Assembly (NCBI RefSeq): GCF_965363235.1
Contig: NC_134847.1
Coordinates: 63,396,439 to 63,460,438, forward strand
Direction: 5' to 3'
Length of the DNA stretch: 64,000 nt
Source: Mytilus galloprovincialis
Taxonomy: Eukaryota; Mollusca; Bivalvia; Mytilida; Mytilidae
In this document: positions 11,435 through 24,099 of the stretch, piece by piece
Layout of the letters: each line of letters begins with the position of its first letter
Numbering within the stretch: position 1 is the stretch's first letter
Notes under the pieces: generated by a model
What the model was told of the DNA's origin: nothing
Seen by the model: the letters and a program-made list of their open reading frames with translations, nothing else
Databases searched by the model: none
Translations under genes and position numbers: made by a program

Positions 11435-14400
11435 CTAATATACAGGTACAGTCACTAAGTCTAACTGATGTTGCATCAGTATTTGTACATCTACAACCTT
11501 AGAATTACCATTCTCCTTAGCACCATCAAGTAAATTAACATATAACAAGTCTGTTGTGAAACCGGTTTCATCGTCAGTTTTGAAACAATACATTATATCA
11601 TTGCATATAGTTATACCAAATACATATCCTCCAATTTCTTCATTATTCTTCTTGGTAAAATGTGTATATGTATTTGTTACTTCCAAAGATTTATCGTCAG
11701 AGTGTTGTAGCACATGTACTAAGTCTCGACTCGCTCTCACATATATTGCATTGTTGTAGGTACATGCTCCAAGGAATGCCAGTCCACTTTGTATATCACT
11801 CGACATGAGTAACTTTGTCCATGAATCTTGTACCGGAGAATAACAAAACATTGCACTACTACAGAACAAAGCGTATATTTTGTTGTGTAAAACTGTCAAA
11901 GCTTTGTGGTACCCATGTGTTGGTGATGGGGCCAATGAACACCACTTATCTGTTAACAAAAATAATAAGATTGATGTTGAAATTTCACATGTTATTCTAA
12001 CTTATTGTAATTATAAAGTACAAAATAATAGAAAAGTAACTGAACATATTTAAAACATTATAATACTACAGACGAATGAAGCAATGAAGGGATTATTATA
12101 AAAATATGTAAGATTTAAAAACTTGAGTTTGACAATTCATTTTATGGAAGGCTTATAACATTTAAAAAAGATATAAATGTAATACTTTTACAAATTGTGA
12201 CTTGGATGGAGAGTTGTCTCATTGGCACTCATATCACATCTTTTTACATCTATATATGAAAGATTTAAACCTTTTAGAATTTCTATGCCATTGAGTTTTA
12301 ATTTAAAAAAATTTTGTACAGGGTTTTGTTAGGTAGCATAACACTGACAGACAAACAAGTTACCCACAAACTATATTTATCGCATGGAATTATTTCATAG
12401 TTGTGTCTTTTAAGACAGCTGCTTAAATAAGTATTTCTGAAATATACCCACAAACTATATTTATTGCATGCAATTATTTCATAGTTGTGTCTTTTAAGAC
12501 AGCTGCTTAAATAAGTATTTCTGAAATAGGACCTTATTTTTATGGACTATGCATAATAAGTACTAAAACATAACTACCTGTACAAATATTTCGTAAGTTC
12601 TAAAATAATCATTAATAAGATGTCATGTTTATACTGTCATAAGGCTTACTAAAGAACCCACCATATTCTTAAATCTCAGAGGATAAGACCAAATTGTCCA
12701 TCTATTACCTAATTCAAAGAAGCCATGTCAGGCTGCCCAACAGAGTCTTGTGATATCATTTTGAACAAGAGTTCCATCAGTATCATTCAACACAATTTAT
12801 AAGATATAGATAACTATCATTGTAAAATATAGATAGCTATCTTAGGGCTCACAGGCATACATTTCAATAAAAGTATGAAGCTCCAGATTGATGTGTGAAT
12901 ACTGATAGATAATAGACAAGGAATTCTTGAAGGATAACTGCTGTCTTGTGACTTATCTGTTATAATTAACCTTACCTTCATCACAATCATACTTTTCCAT
13001 AGAACTAAGTTTAACTCTAAATCGTCCATATCCACCGATCACATATAAGCAATTATTTATAGCACATGATGCATGGTGTCGCCTCGGACTCTGTAAATCT
13101 GTCAACTTCCGCCACTTGTTTGTAAAGGTATTATAGCAATAAATGCCAAAGTTCCATGTGTTTTTACCTAACTTTGGTTCCCCACCTGATACTATTATGT
13201 CTTGTCCTATAATGTAATACTAATCATAAAACCAAGTATCATTTATTCATTACAAAATATAATTGATTAAACATATGTATATATTTGATGCTTGATTAGA
13301 AATGTATAACAGTTGACAGTATATGACAACTAAACTTTTTTGTGATGTTTTGGTTTTAAATACATGCAATATGAAATGATCTGCAATATGCTTTGATATT
13401 AAAATTGACATAGATGCTTCAATGTGCATTGCATCAAAAGGGATGTAAGTTATATTTTTCCAATTTTGGTAGTTTAAATATCAAATCTTAAATATTTCCG
13501 TACTTAACAGTTGAGAGTGAAGAATTGCATGTTATGAGTGATATATTTGTAGTAGAAGAATTGTACAGAGCAAACTTACAGGCGATTGTGTTAAGTGTGT
13601 AGGTAAAGGTAATATCTTTGATTAGTTTGCTTGCTAGCTGCAACATGAAGTCATTATTAGGTTAGGTTAACTACCCTCCTTTAAAAGTAGACTTAAGTTG
13701 ACAGATAACTAAACTATCTGTCGGTAGGACTAGGCTACTCCGAAAGAAGGTTAGTATACCTTAACTTATAATGACTTCACGGCTCAGCTAGCAAGCAAGC
13801 TAACCAAAGATATTACCTTTACCTACACACTCAATGCAATTTGCTGTAAAGATGATATAAAAATAAATTTTAGCATTTCTCTGCTAAACTACTAAAAATT
13901 ATAAATACATTTGTTTGATGTCTCATTGTAGCCTTTTTATTCACTGTAACAATGTAAAACTAGAGAATGCTAAATACAAAAAAGTTCATCAAAACAGAAC
14001 CACCTTGACCTTACCATTCACACAGAAACTATAACCAATATAATCTTACCATTAACACAGACACTATAACCACCATGACCCTCCACATTTGGTAGAACAT
14101 CTTCCATTGTAGCTATAACATTATCCTTCAGTATACTACATTCCTTTGTCATATCAATCTTGTAGATCACAGGATCAAACCAGAAACTTTGGGAAGCTTC
14201 ATCAAATCTCTGTAAACCTACACAAAACAGGTCTTCTGGAACTTGTCGATACTGTAATTAGAAACATTAAAAGTCTTTTTTAATACACTCAGAATAAAAA
14301 AAATACAAGTTTGTATTAAAAACTAGAGGCTCTAAAGAGCCTGTGTCGCTCACCTTGGTCTATGTGAATATTAAACTTTAGGACGCAGATGGATTCATGA

Positions 14401-17400
14401 CAAAATTGTGTTTTGGTGATGGTGATGTGTTTGTACATCTTACTTTACTGAACATTCTTGCTGCTTACAATTATCTCTATCTTTAATGAACTAATGGCCC
14501 AGTTCTAGTTTCAGAGGAGAAGATTTTTGTAAAAGATAACTTAGATTTACGAAAAATGGTTAAAAATTGATTATAAAGGGCAATAACTCCTAACTGCTTT
14601 GGTTTTTGAGTTATAAGCCAAAAACTGAATTTTACCCCTATGTTCTAGTTTTAGCCGGGGCGGCCATCTTGGTTGGTTGGCCGGGTCACGCCACACATTT
14701 TTTAAACTAAATACCCCAATGATGATTGTGGCCAAGTTTGGTTTAATTTGGACCAGTAGTTTCAGAGGAGAAGATTTTTGTAAAAGATAACTAAGATTTA
14801 CGAAAAATGGTTAAAAATTGACTATAAAGGGCAATAACTCCTAAAGGGGTCAACTGACCATTTCAGTCATGTTGACTTATTTGTAAATCTTACTTTGCTG
14901 AACATTATTGCTGTTTACAGTTTATCTCTATCTATAATAATATTCAAGATAATAACCAAAAACAGCAAAATTTCCTTAAAATTACCAATTCAGGGGCAGC
15001 AACCCAACAACAGGTTGTCTGATTCATCTGAAAATTTCAGGGCAGATAGATCTTGACCTGATAAACAATTTTACCCCAATTCAGATTTGCTCTAAATGCT
15101 TTGGTTGTTGAGTTATAAGCCAAAAACTGAATTTTATCCCTATGTTCTATTTTTAGCTGTGGCAGCCATCTTGGTTAGTTGGCTGGGTCACGCCACACAT
15201 TTTTTAAACTAAATACCCAATGATGATTGTGGCCAAGTTTGGTTTAATTTGGCCCAGTAGTTTCAGAGGAGAAGATTTTTGTAAAAGATTACTAAGATTT
15301 ACGAAAAATGGTTAAAAATTGACTATAAAGGGCAATAACTCCTAAAGGGGTCAACTGACCATTTCGGTCATGTTGACTTATTTGTAGATCTTACTTTGCT
15401 GAACATTATTGCTGTTTACAGTTTATCTCTATCTATAATAATATTCAAGATAATAACCAAACACAGCAAAATTTCCTTAATTACCAATTCAGGGGCAGCA
15501 ACCCAACAACGGATTGTCCGATTCATCTGAAAATTTCAGGGCAGATAGATCTTGACCTGATAAACAATTTTACCCCCATGTCAGATTTGCTCAAAATGCT
15601 TTGGTTTTTGAGTTACAAGTCAAAAACTGCATTTTACCCCTATGTTCTATTTTTAGCCATGGCGGCCATCTTGGTTGGTTGGCCGGGTCACGCCACACAT
15701 TTTTTAAACTAGATACCCCAATGATGATTGTGGCAAAGTTTGGTTTAATGTGGCCCAGTAGTTTCAGAGGAGAAGATTTTTGTAAAAGTTTACGACGCCG
15801 GACGATGACGGACGACGCCGGACGCCAAGTGATGAGAAAAGCTCACTTGGCCCTTCGGGCCAGGTGAGCTAAAAATACAAGTTTGTATTAAAATAATAAA
15901 AGGTAATAAAATGAGAGAATGAACTGTTTAAAAATCTATACACACTAATATTTCATTGAAGGGACATAGGTTGCAGAGTGGACTAAGTATCTCAACTACT
16001 GTATCACAAGTTTGTCAACATTGAGGTTCCAATCCTGCAAGTGGTAGGTCTGTTTGTCATAAATAAAAAATAAAAAGGATTGTCAGTTTTGTTGCCAAAG
16101 ATTGTTGTTCTTTCTGGTCACTCTTGGTTCCTTCTCCAATAAAAACTGACTGCCTTAAATAGCCACTAGTGCAGAAAGTGGTGTTTAACACCAATCAATC
16201 AATATGTCGTTGATAGAAATCTTCATTATAATTCTTTTAAACAGGAACATTTTTCAGGTAATGAAGTTGATTACACTGGGTAACCTGCATAGCGGATTAT
16301 TTAAACTAAGTGTGAACCACATTTTAGAGGTCATTTCAAATGCACAACAAAATGTACTACAGTCAGTCCTTACAGTTTATTTCTAAAGTTCCATTTTCAA
16401 CCATATTTAGTAAATCATAAAACAACATTGATGACCTCACAGTCACATGACAAAATTATGTCTACATGGTTTATAAGCTGATTGACAAAAAAACTTGCAG
16501 CCAATCATAAGATGTGCTACATCCAAAATTGAATTATAACATATTTTTTGACATGTATGACATGACCTAAATTAATACCTTTCTTCTTATTTGATCTTTG
16601 TTATTTTCAAGTCTTTGCAAAATTCCATTTTTTGATATATGAAGATACTTGAATTCTGACAGCATGTTGAGTTCTATGGAAGGATTAATTATATCTTCAA
16701 TGTGTATGTATTTAGACAGTTCTTTTATATACTGTTGTCTATTCTCTACATCAGCATCTATCCATCGTTCAAATGCATAATACACATCTATTTCTGATTC
16801 CACATTCAAGGCTTTCTCAAGTAATAAGCTTTTCAATGTTGCAACTTGGATGGACAGAAAATCCTCTGTCTGGCATACCTATGAAATATACATTTTAAAT
16901 AAGTCATTTGGATATCTTTATTCTATGACAGAAATTGCAAATAAAATCAATCTGTTGTTAATACATAAGGGAAAGACCATTTATCTTCAAAGGGGGGGGG
17001 GGGGGGGTATGTTTTTTTTCCTAAAAAAAATAATATCCCCACTTTTATGAGAGAGACAAATTGTAGTCAAGTAGATCACAAAAAAACATATTCTGAATCC
17101 AGATTATACCCATGGCTTACAATGTAATATTTTGAAAAAAATAAATTGATTAACAGTGTCAAAAAACTAATTAAAATAAATGTTGAAGCTTTTTGTGAAA
17201 AACATTTCTGACTCAGACAATAAACTATAACCCCCCCCCCCCTCCCCCTTGAAGTTAAATGTTGGCTCTCTAGGAAAGAATTTTGTAAAACAATGCCTTT
17301 TTGTGTTATAAGGGGGGGGGGGGGGATTAAACAGACTTTAAATATTCAATTTCACATTTGGTAGAGCAATTAAATATCAATATTCCTATATCTATTCAGT

Positions 17401-18459
17401 GTAATTTTTAATACATTATGATAAAAAGTTGACTTTTAAATTAAATTCAACATATAAACATTAATAAAAGAAATAACACTCTATATTATAACAGTTGACT
17501 AACCTTTGTGAAGTAATGCTGCATGTGTCTTTTAGCTAATTTTAGCACACCTTTAAGATGATACAAAGTAGAACACTCCAATGTACTTGAACAGGTATTA
17601 TGGCACAGATTATCACTTAAAAATTCACAACACAATTCTATGGCACTTGATATCTGTAAAAAAAAACACCATGCCAAACAAGTTCAGAGGAAAAACAAAA
17701 CATACATGTAGGTACCAAAAAAGGGGTTGGGATTTAACTTAAGACTGGCTTCAGTATCACAAATGCTGTCTTTACAAAAACTGTAAACAATATTCTGTCT
17801 GATTTCCATGCTAGGTGAGACCATGCACTTTCTTGTCAGGATTTATGTAACTTTAAATGTGTAACACAGATGTAAAATCTTTAGAAACAAATTTCTCCAG
17901 ATTTTAGAATTTCTAATATTTTTCAATTCTCCTTAATAAAAATATTTTTGATTAGTCCGATTTTATCATTTTTGTAAACTATTAACTAAATAAATTTTTT
18001 TGTAGCTTTAAACATGTATCTCAATACTGAAAATGATTGATTGGTTGTTGCTCTCTTACATCAATTATGCAATTTGAAGTTTTTATTAAAGATTTATTTT
18101 GTATACAAGTGATGTAGGACTATCAATACATATTTATTGTCACCACATGTTTTTCAAATTCTTTAATATCATATGCATACCTGAAACCTACAAGCCCCTG
18201 CTGTGATACAATACACAGATTCATTTGTTAGGTGTAGGACCTCAGACGATATATAACGGATCAGCTCTCTCATGACATCAGCTTCCATATCTTTTATTTC
18301 AACCACATTATAATGGCTTTCTTTCATACCAGAGGAAAACATGGCATTAAAGTAATCACTTTTCTTCATTAGAAGACATTTAGAACAGGTAATTTTTTCT
18401 TCCTCTCCAAATGTTATGGTTACATTTTCATCCTCTGGATTATCAGAATCGTCCTCCAT
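11435..18459 (-). CDS. BTB-BACK-Kelch (KLHL-type) protein, complete six-exon gene
   Basis: Exons by eye: 18459-18181, 17653-17504, 16878-16579, 14251-14050, 13206-12976, 11949-11435, all with AG/GT borders and matching phases, giving 558 aa. Residues ~14-115 form a BTB domain (MKKSDYFNAMFSSGMKES), ~120-243 a BACK domain (YYAFERWIDADVENR), and the rest kelch repeats (DIIVSGGEPKLGKNTW; LYVIGGYGRF; KWCSLAPSPTHGYHKAL), of which about four or five can be seen, the last ones degenerate. Such proteins usually serve as substrate adaptors of cullin-3 ubiquitin ligases: BTB binds the cullin and the kelch propeller binds the target. The length is normal for the family. I cannot assign a specific human orthologue. 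Introns carry several repeats. The start is the first in-frame ATG ahead of the BTB core. Confidence 0.9.
12195..12262 (-). repeat. Dispersed repeat R4, end fragment
   Basis: The segment with GAGAGTTGTCTCATTGGCAC matches the end of the R4 family seen whole at 20150-20480, 22215-22430 and 35725-36205. It lies in the last intron of the Kelch gene. Confidence 0.6.
12361..12528. repeat. Tandem duplication, 2 x 84 bp
   Basis: Two adjacent 84-bp units starting TACCCACAAACTATATTTAT differ at about two positions. The event is recent and intronic. Confidence 0.85.
13576..13848. mobile_element. Foldback MITE, ~273 bp
   Basis: Nearly the whole element is an inverted repeat: the left arm reads GTGTGTAGGTAAAGGTAATA then TCTTTGATTAGTTTGCTTGC, and the right arm is its near-complement. 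Ends are TTACAG/CTGTAA. It lies in an intron of the Kelch gene. A second copy, split by another repeat, lies at 35644-36362. Confidence 0.8.
14322..15870. mobile_element. Dispersed repeat R1, long copy flanked by 23-bp direct repeats
   Basis: The ends match the short copy at 4733: hairpin AGGCTCTAAAGAGCCT plus GTGTCGCTCACCT at the left, and GGCCCTTCGGGCC plus AGGTGAGCT at the right. Inside are about three ~500-bp tandem units with GGCCGGGTCACGCCACACAT or a variant. Perfect 23-bp direct repeats flank it at 14299-14321 and 15871-15893, so this looks like a single insertion with a long target-site duplication. It codes for nothing I can recognise. It lies in the intron between exons 3 and 4 of the Kelch gene. 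Confidence 0.75.
15894..16578. other. Rest of Kelch-gene intron 3
   Basis: No gene or clear repeat is seen; the open frames are short and unsupported. Confidence 0.4.
16992..17325. repeat. Three G/C homopolymer tracts
   Basis: A 16-base G run (16992-17007), a C-rich run (17231-17248) and a 14-base G run (17312-17325) fall in the short intron between exons 2 and 3 of the Kelch gene. Run lengths in the assembly may be unreliable. Confidence 0.8.
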
Positions 18460-18928
18460 CTTTGTTTCCCTATAAAAATGAATTTAAATGGTTATTTCTT
18501 TTTCATGAAAGATGAATCCAACTTCACCTAAGCCAACTAAACAATACACTGGACATAACCTATCTACAACAGTGAATGGGTTGACAATCGTGTCCTATTT
18601 TTGTTACTAAAAATTACTATCTTTAATTTTAATTTTATTCAGTCAAATGATCTTATACAGTATATAGTTGGCCTGTACGTGTTCATGGTTACGCATATTG
18701 ATAAAGCTACATGTGTACATTATGAACACGGATGTAGGGTAATATTTAAAAGATTTTTTATTTTTTTTAAGATTACTGGTATACAAAAGAGAATCAATAA
18801 ATACTGTCAAAATACTCGTAATTAAATTTGCCAAACTATTTCCTTATAAACCTGAAGCTATACAATTTAAACAAACATGTCACGACAGCACACCATGTCA
18901 TTTGTAAGAAAAATTTACAGAAAATGTA

Positions 18929-19628
18929 TTAAAGGGGCACTAGCTACGAGATATGTAAAAAACATGAAAAATCTAAAGTTTGATTTTTTTCTGTTCAATC
19001 AATAATGAAAGTGAAATAGTGAAATAACAATTCGCTTTTTGCAGCCAAAAAGGTTAAATTTTGTCAAATTACGCTAAGAAACATTGATAATTAGTAATTC
19101 ATTTGCAAGTGAATGAGTCCACCTCTTTAAATCCGTATTCATGTGAACTTCAATTTAACCCCTAGCTAGAGATTGACAACGCATCATTGTACGTGTACTG
19201 GTTATTTAAAGAAAAAGAATGTCAACAATGAAAGTGAATCTACGGTAAATCATTTGATTACTAATTCCATGCACATAAAATCATTCTTATACGGTTAAAA
19301 ACAATGAGAAACATCTATTTTTAATCTATAAAATAAAATCAAACAGACCTATAAAAATCCAATTGCACGTGTTGGTTTAATCTATTCATATCTTTATTTA
19401 TGTTTGCATTGCTTATATGGTCATCTGAGGTCAAATCGATAGTTAATTAGATGGCGTCTGGACTAAAATACACACGAAACGAACCTATATATTATCTAAC
19501 CCATGCTCTGTAAATTGTTTATTTTAGACTTTAAATAGTTTGGATAAATGTTTTACATTGTTATAAATCAAATATGAGAATTTGAGTAAAATCGGTGACC
19601 ATGAATTTAACAGCTAGTGCCCCTTTAA
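18929..19628. mobile_element. TTAA-flanked non-autonomous DNA element, ~692 bp
   Basis: The ends are perfect inverted repeats: AGGGGCACTAGCT at 18933 and its complement ending at 19624, each flanked by TTAA. TTAA target sites are used by the piggyBac and Kolobok superfamilies. The inside is AT-rich without a transposase, so this is a MITE-like passenger. It lies just upstream of the Kelch gene's first coding exon. Confidence 0.8.
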
Positions 19629-20149
19629 AAGTGCAATTCATTTATATTGACATGACAGATTGTAAGAACAATTTCAATACAAAATTAGCATAATTAGACT
19701 GAACATCTGAAAGAAGTGAAGTAGCACGCCATAGAGAGATTACATGGAAATTAAAATGCCACCACAACTAAATATCTTCAGCATGTTTTCTAAAAATGAA
19801 TATGAGAATTTTTTTCTTACAGCACAACATATTTTTGTATTGTTGGATTGCTGTCTTCTTGACATACATGTACAAATGTCCAGTATGGTCACTACTATCA
19901 GACCAGACTACATACATGTACACATTTCCATTTTTCTTCTTTATATCTATTTTAATGGTACATTTGTAAATAATGTAAAATAAGTTTTATACCTCAGTTT
20001 ATAAACTTCATCTAGGGTAGATCAAAATCCTATACAACATGGAATACCAGTTTTGCTTATAAAACTTGAATTACATGATGAAATCATCTACCTATAAATA
20101 CAAAATGTACATGTATAATGATACAAAATAAATGAGTTTAATATGAATG

Positions 20150-20480
20150 AGTACATAGATATAGGAAGATGTCGTATGAGTGCTATTGAGACAACTTTCC
20201 ATCCAAATAACAGTTCATAAAAGTTGACCGTTATAGGTCAAGGTACGGCCTTCAACACAGAGCCTTGGCTCACACCGAACAGCAAGTTATAAAGGGCCCC
20301 AAAAATTACTAGTGTAAAACCATTCAAACGGGAAAACCAACGGTCAATGACGAAACAAGAAACATGCATGAACTACATAAACAGACGACAACTACTGTAC
20401 ATCAGATTCCTGACTTAGGACAGGTGCATTAAACGTTTTAATGGTACCAAACCTTCTCCCTTTTCTGAAACAATAGTATT
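20150..20480 (+). repeat. Dispersed repeat R4
   Basis: It contains TGAGTGCTATTGAGACAACT and GGTCAAGGTACGGCCTTCAA, words shared with the copies at 22215 and, inverted, at 35725. I recall this as a very abundant mussel repeat. Non-coding. Confidence 0.65.
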
Positions 20481-21436
20481 ACATCACAACATAGAAAAAC
20501 ACACTACAAAATATCAATTTGAAGGCTTTACTCAATCAAAAAACAACTATCGTAGGTGGGGCATAAAAATCAAGGTACATTCATGATTGTAGCAAACAAA
20601 AACTGAGTTATCAAGAGTAATATAAATCACTAAAAATAGAAATTTTTAATACGGATGTTGACTTTAAAGGCGTCAGACTTCTGGTGACGACATACTAAAC
20701 CAAATTTTTGCTTTGAAATAAAATTAAAATATCAAACCAGAAAGCTTTACACTTACAATGTAGAAATTAGCTGATATGGGTCAATCCTTTTTTTTATTTT
20801 GGCGGATAGTCCTAGGACAGGGGAAAGAAACATATTTACAATTTCACAAAAGTGTATCTAAATACAAGTTTTACAATCCCGAACCCGTAACTAAACCAAG
20901 AAAATCATCATCAATTTGTAAATAAATGAATGCAGTCTGATGCTATCTAAAGTTAAAGATTTACAAAATTAATTTAGAATAATAAGGTTGATTATGAAAT
21001 TATGACAAAAAGTTACGAAAAATTCTTGCTTTTTTTACATTTTTATATGTAACATGCGTAACTCGGTTACCGTGAAATAGAGAGTTGTTTTCTCTTTGAC
21101 ACATTCCCCATTTTCATTTTCAATTTTATCTTCAACAACGGGCACTCTCAAACGTTGCTTTTGTATTGCTGATATTTTTTTTGTTTACCCTTTCTCTCCA
21201 TCTTCTTTAATTTATGCTCAAAACACAGAAACTGTCAATAAAAGCAATCCCTAGGAGTCTCTATCGGTAATAATGATTTTTTTGCATTTTTTTAGATCTT
21301 GTCATGCTGACCATGATAGTTATTTAAAGTAACTATTTGTCTATCTTTTAAAGATTTTACGAAATTTGGTAAACCACAAAATGATTTAAGGTTTCATTAT
21401 GTATCAGTTCTAATTTTGAAACTTAAGGCATAAAGG
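20481..21436. other. Non-coding AT-rich stretch
   Basis: Nothing is seen beyond AT-rich intergenic DNA. Confidence 0.35.
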
Positions 21437-21540
21437 TTTTTGGAATCAGATGTAAATATGAGAAAATAATGTGTAAAAGTTGGATATATTTTTGGAATCA
21501 GATGTAAATATGAGAAAATAATGTGTAAAAGTTGGATATA
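21437..21540. repeat. Perfect tandem duplication, 2 x 52 bp
   Basis: Two identical 52-bp units, each starting TTTTTGGAATCAGATG and ending GTTGGATATA. A very recent event, or an assembly artefact. Confidence 0.9.
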
Positions 21541-21959
21541 TTAAGCAGGGATACCAGGGATGAATGAGGAACTTTTCACGTTTTTGTCTTTACCTACAAA
21601 TCGAGTGTACAAAGTTTTCTCAATAGATCTAAGAAACAAAAACAACAACGCGTGCACATTTTAAAAAGGGTTCGAGTCCACAATCTTAATGCAGATGCGG
21701 ATTTAGGGAGGCAGGGGTTCCGGTAGAGGGTTTTGTCTGTCATTTGTCTATTGTCCTAGAACTCATTCGTATTGTCATACCATGTATGCAGATGCCATAT
21801 TTTACGAAGTTTCCTTCTGTCATTTGTCCATTATCCTAGACCTCATTTTTATGGATCAGCAACTACACAAAAGTGTTTTCTTCGTGTCCGTCAGACCGGG
21901 TTTATCTGACCCCGACCTTACTTTATGGATGATTAGGCAATGTTGAGTTTTCTTAGTCA

Positions 21960-22752
21960 GGTCTGTGTTACTGAAAAAAGGTCAACTATATTTTTAGAAT
22001 GGAATGATTGTAAGGTGTACATGTATGTCAAGACGGAAATCCGCTTGTAATACGCTATACACTGAAACAATGAACAAAGTGTAGTAGTCAGTCGAGGTCA
22101 AGCTTAATGCATGCCTAGCAAATAACATCTGACCTTGGCAATATTGACCTCATTTTCATGGTTCATTGTTCAATGTTAGGTTTCGTAGTTTATGTTACTA
22201 GTAATCAGATACTATAAGCCTTATAAAAAAGAAGATGTGGTATGATTGCCAATGAGACAACTATCCACAAAAGACCAAAATGACACAGACATTAACAACT
22301 ATAGGTCACCGTACGGCCTTCAACAATGAGCAAAGCCCACACTGCATAGTCAGCTATAAAAGGCCCCGATAAGACAATGTAAAACAATTCAAACGAGAAA
22401 ACTAATATATATAACGGCCTTATTTATCACGGTAAAAAAAATGAACGAAAAACAAATATGTAACATGTCAACTATATTTGGTGAATGGAATGATTGTTTG
22501 GTGATCATGTCTGTCTTGCAGGGCTCATCGGATCTGATATTGACCTTACTTTCATGGTTCGTTTGTAGATATTATAAGCAAAGGGTATACTATATTCGTG
22601 GTATAGAAGGATTGCATCTGACTTTAACCTCATTTTGATGGTTTATTGACAAATGTTCAAATTTGGTTATTATATTCTCCCTATATCAGGTGTATGGTAG
22701 GAAATTGAATCATGATAGGTAAAGCAGGAGAGACATTTCAGCGTGTGCAGTC
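21960..22752 (-). repeat. Dispersed repeat R2, inverted copy, interrupted by R4
   Basis: Blocks such as GACCTCATTTTCATGGTTCA and the terminal GAGACATTTCAGCGTGTGCA are the reverse complement of the R2 copy at 10280-11375. An R4 copy (22215-22430, with CACCGTACGGCCTTCAACAA) splits it, so R4 arrived later here. Confidence 0.65.
22215..22430 (+). repeat. Dispersed repeat R4, nested in R2
   Basis: It shares GATTGCCAATGAGACAACTA and TACGGCCTTCAACAATGAGC with other R4 copies. Bases 22753-23159 after R2 hold only a (TA)n run (about 23076-23099). Confidence 0.65.
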
Positions 22753-23159
22753 ATAATTCAAATTCAGACTCACGCTTTGTTGATCATCCCCTGAGTGGGA
22801 GTACCCCGAATGAGGCCCCATGTAGTTTAATTTTCATTTATTTGTTATTAAACGTTTGTTTGAATTGTTTTCACTTGGAATATGTGTCGAAGTTACTGAC
22901 AAACAGCATTTGAGATTTTTGCCGGTCGACTGATATGATATAGATATAGAGGAGGCCCTCATAGAGATATACGGACCCATTATCAAAAATATAAAATCAG
23001 GGTTATATCAAGCATATCAAAGAACCTCATGAATTCAATTTTTAGTGAAGTCAAACTGGGAACAGTATATCTAACAATATATATATATATATATATATGT
23101 TCCTGAGTCAAATAAAGTTTAATTTTGGACCCTTCAGACCTAAATCAGAAAAATTTAAT

Positions 23160-23865
23160 AAAATGTTTCTACGAGCACAGCCTGATCCGACCGCAGAGGT
23201 CGAGCCTTAAACAGCTTGAGCAAGTTTGGACACAATAGTCAAGCTTGGTATGTCTGAATTTGGATAATGATCAAAATTTTTGACATAGTATAGGTTTCTG
23301 ACATAAAGTAAATGTGGTCAAAGTCTTTAAAATTTGAAATGTGACATTTAAGAAATTAATTTATAGTATAGTTGATATTCAAAAGCAAACACCATTGTTA
23401 GATTTAGCATATTAAAAAAAACACCCAAAAAATATTTTACTTGAAATCAAACAAAGTTTAATGTTGAACCCTTCAACCCTTAGTATGGACTTATTTAAAA
23501 ACAGGGCCCAACATAAAAATCCAATTGCACAACAAGATTCAGCATCATAGAACCACAATAATTCAGTTTTTAAAGAAATAAAACGATTACCTTTAGATCT
23601 AAATGTAGACCATTTTAAAAATGGGACCTAATATTCAGAATAGTAATCCACAAGGTTAAAACTCTAAAAAACAAAAGATTTGAAAATCCTATTGAAATGG
23701 GTTAAAAAATGTATTCATTTTCAATAAAACATTTCTTGCTATTGCGATAATACTGTGATATTGCACAATACTGTGCTATGTTTGAAATTTTGAAGATTTT
23801 TTTTAGGAAAAATGTACAATTTCAGAGATTTCCATAATGTTTAACACAAGTTATTGTCTGAATAA
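23160..23865 (+). repeat. Dispersed repeat R3, partial copy
   Basis: The start, GACCGCAGAGGTCGAGCC, matches the fuller copy at 24100. The copy breaks off where repeat R5 begins. Confidence 0.55.
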
Positions 23866-24090
23866 AATTGAGAAAGGAAATGTGGAACGTGTCAAAGCGA
23901 CAACAACCCGACCATAGAGCAGACAACAGCCGAAGGCCACAAATGGGTCTTCAATGTAGCGAAAAAAATCCCGCACCCGTAGGCGTCCTTCAGCTGGCCC
24001 CTTAAATACATGTATACTAGTATACAGTGATAATGGACGTCATACTAAACTCCGAATTATACACAAGAAACTAAAATTAACCAGGTGCTC
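23866..24090 (+). repeat. Dispersed repeat R5
   Basis: It contains GACAACAACCCGACCATAGA and CCCGCACCCGTAGGCGTCCT, which I recall from many mussel sequences. It lies between two R3 copies. Non-coding; class unknown. Confidence 0.5.
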
Positions 24091-24099
24091 CACAGGGCG

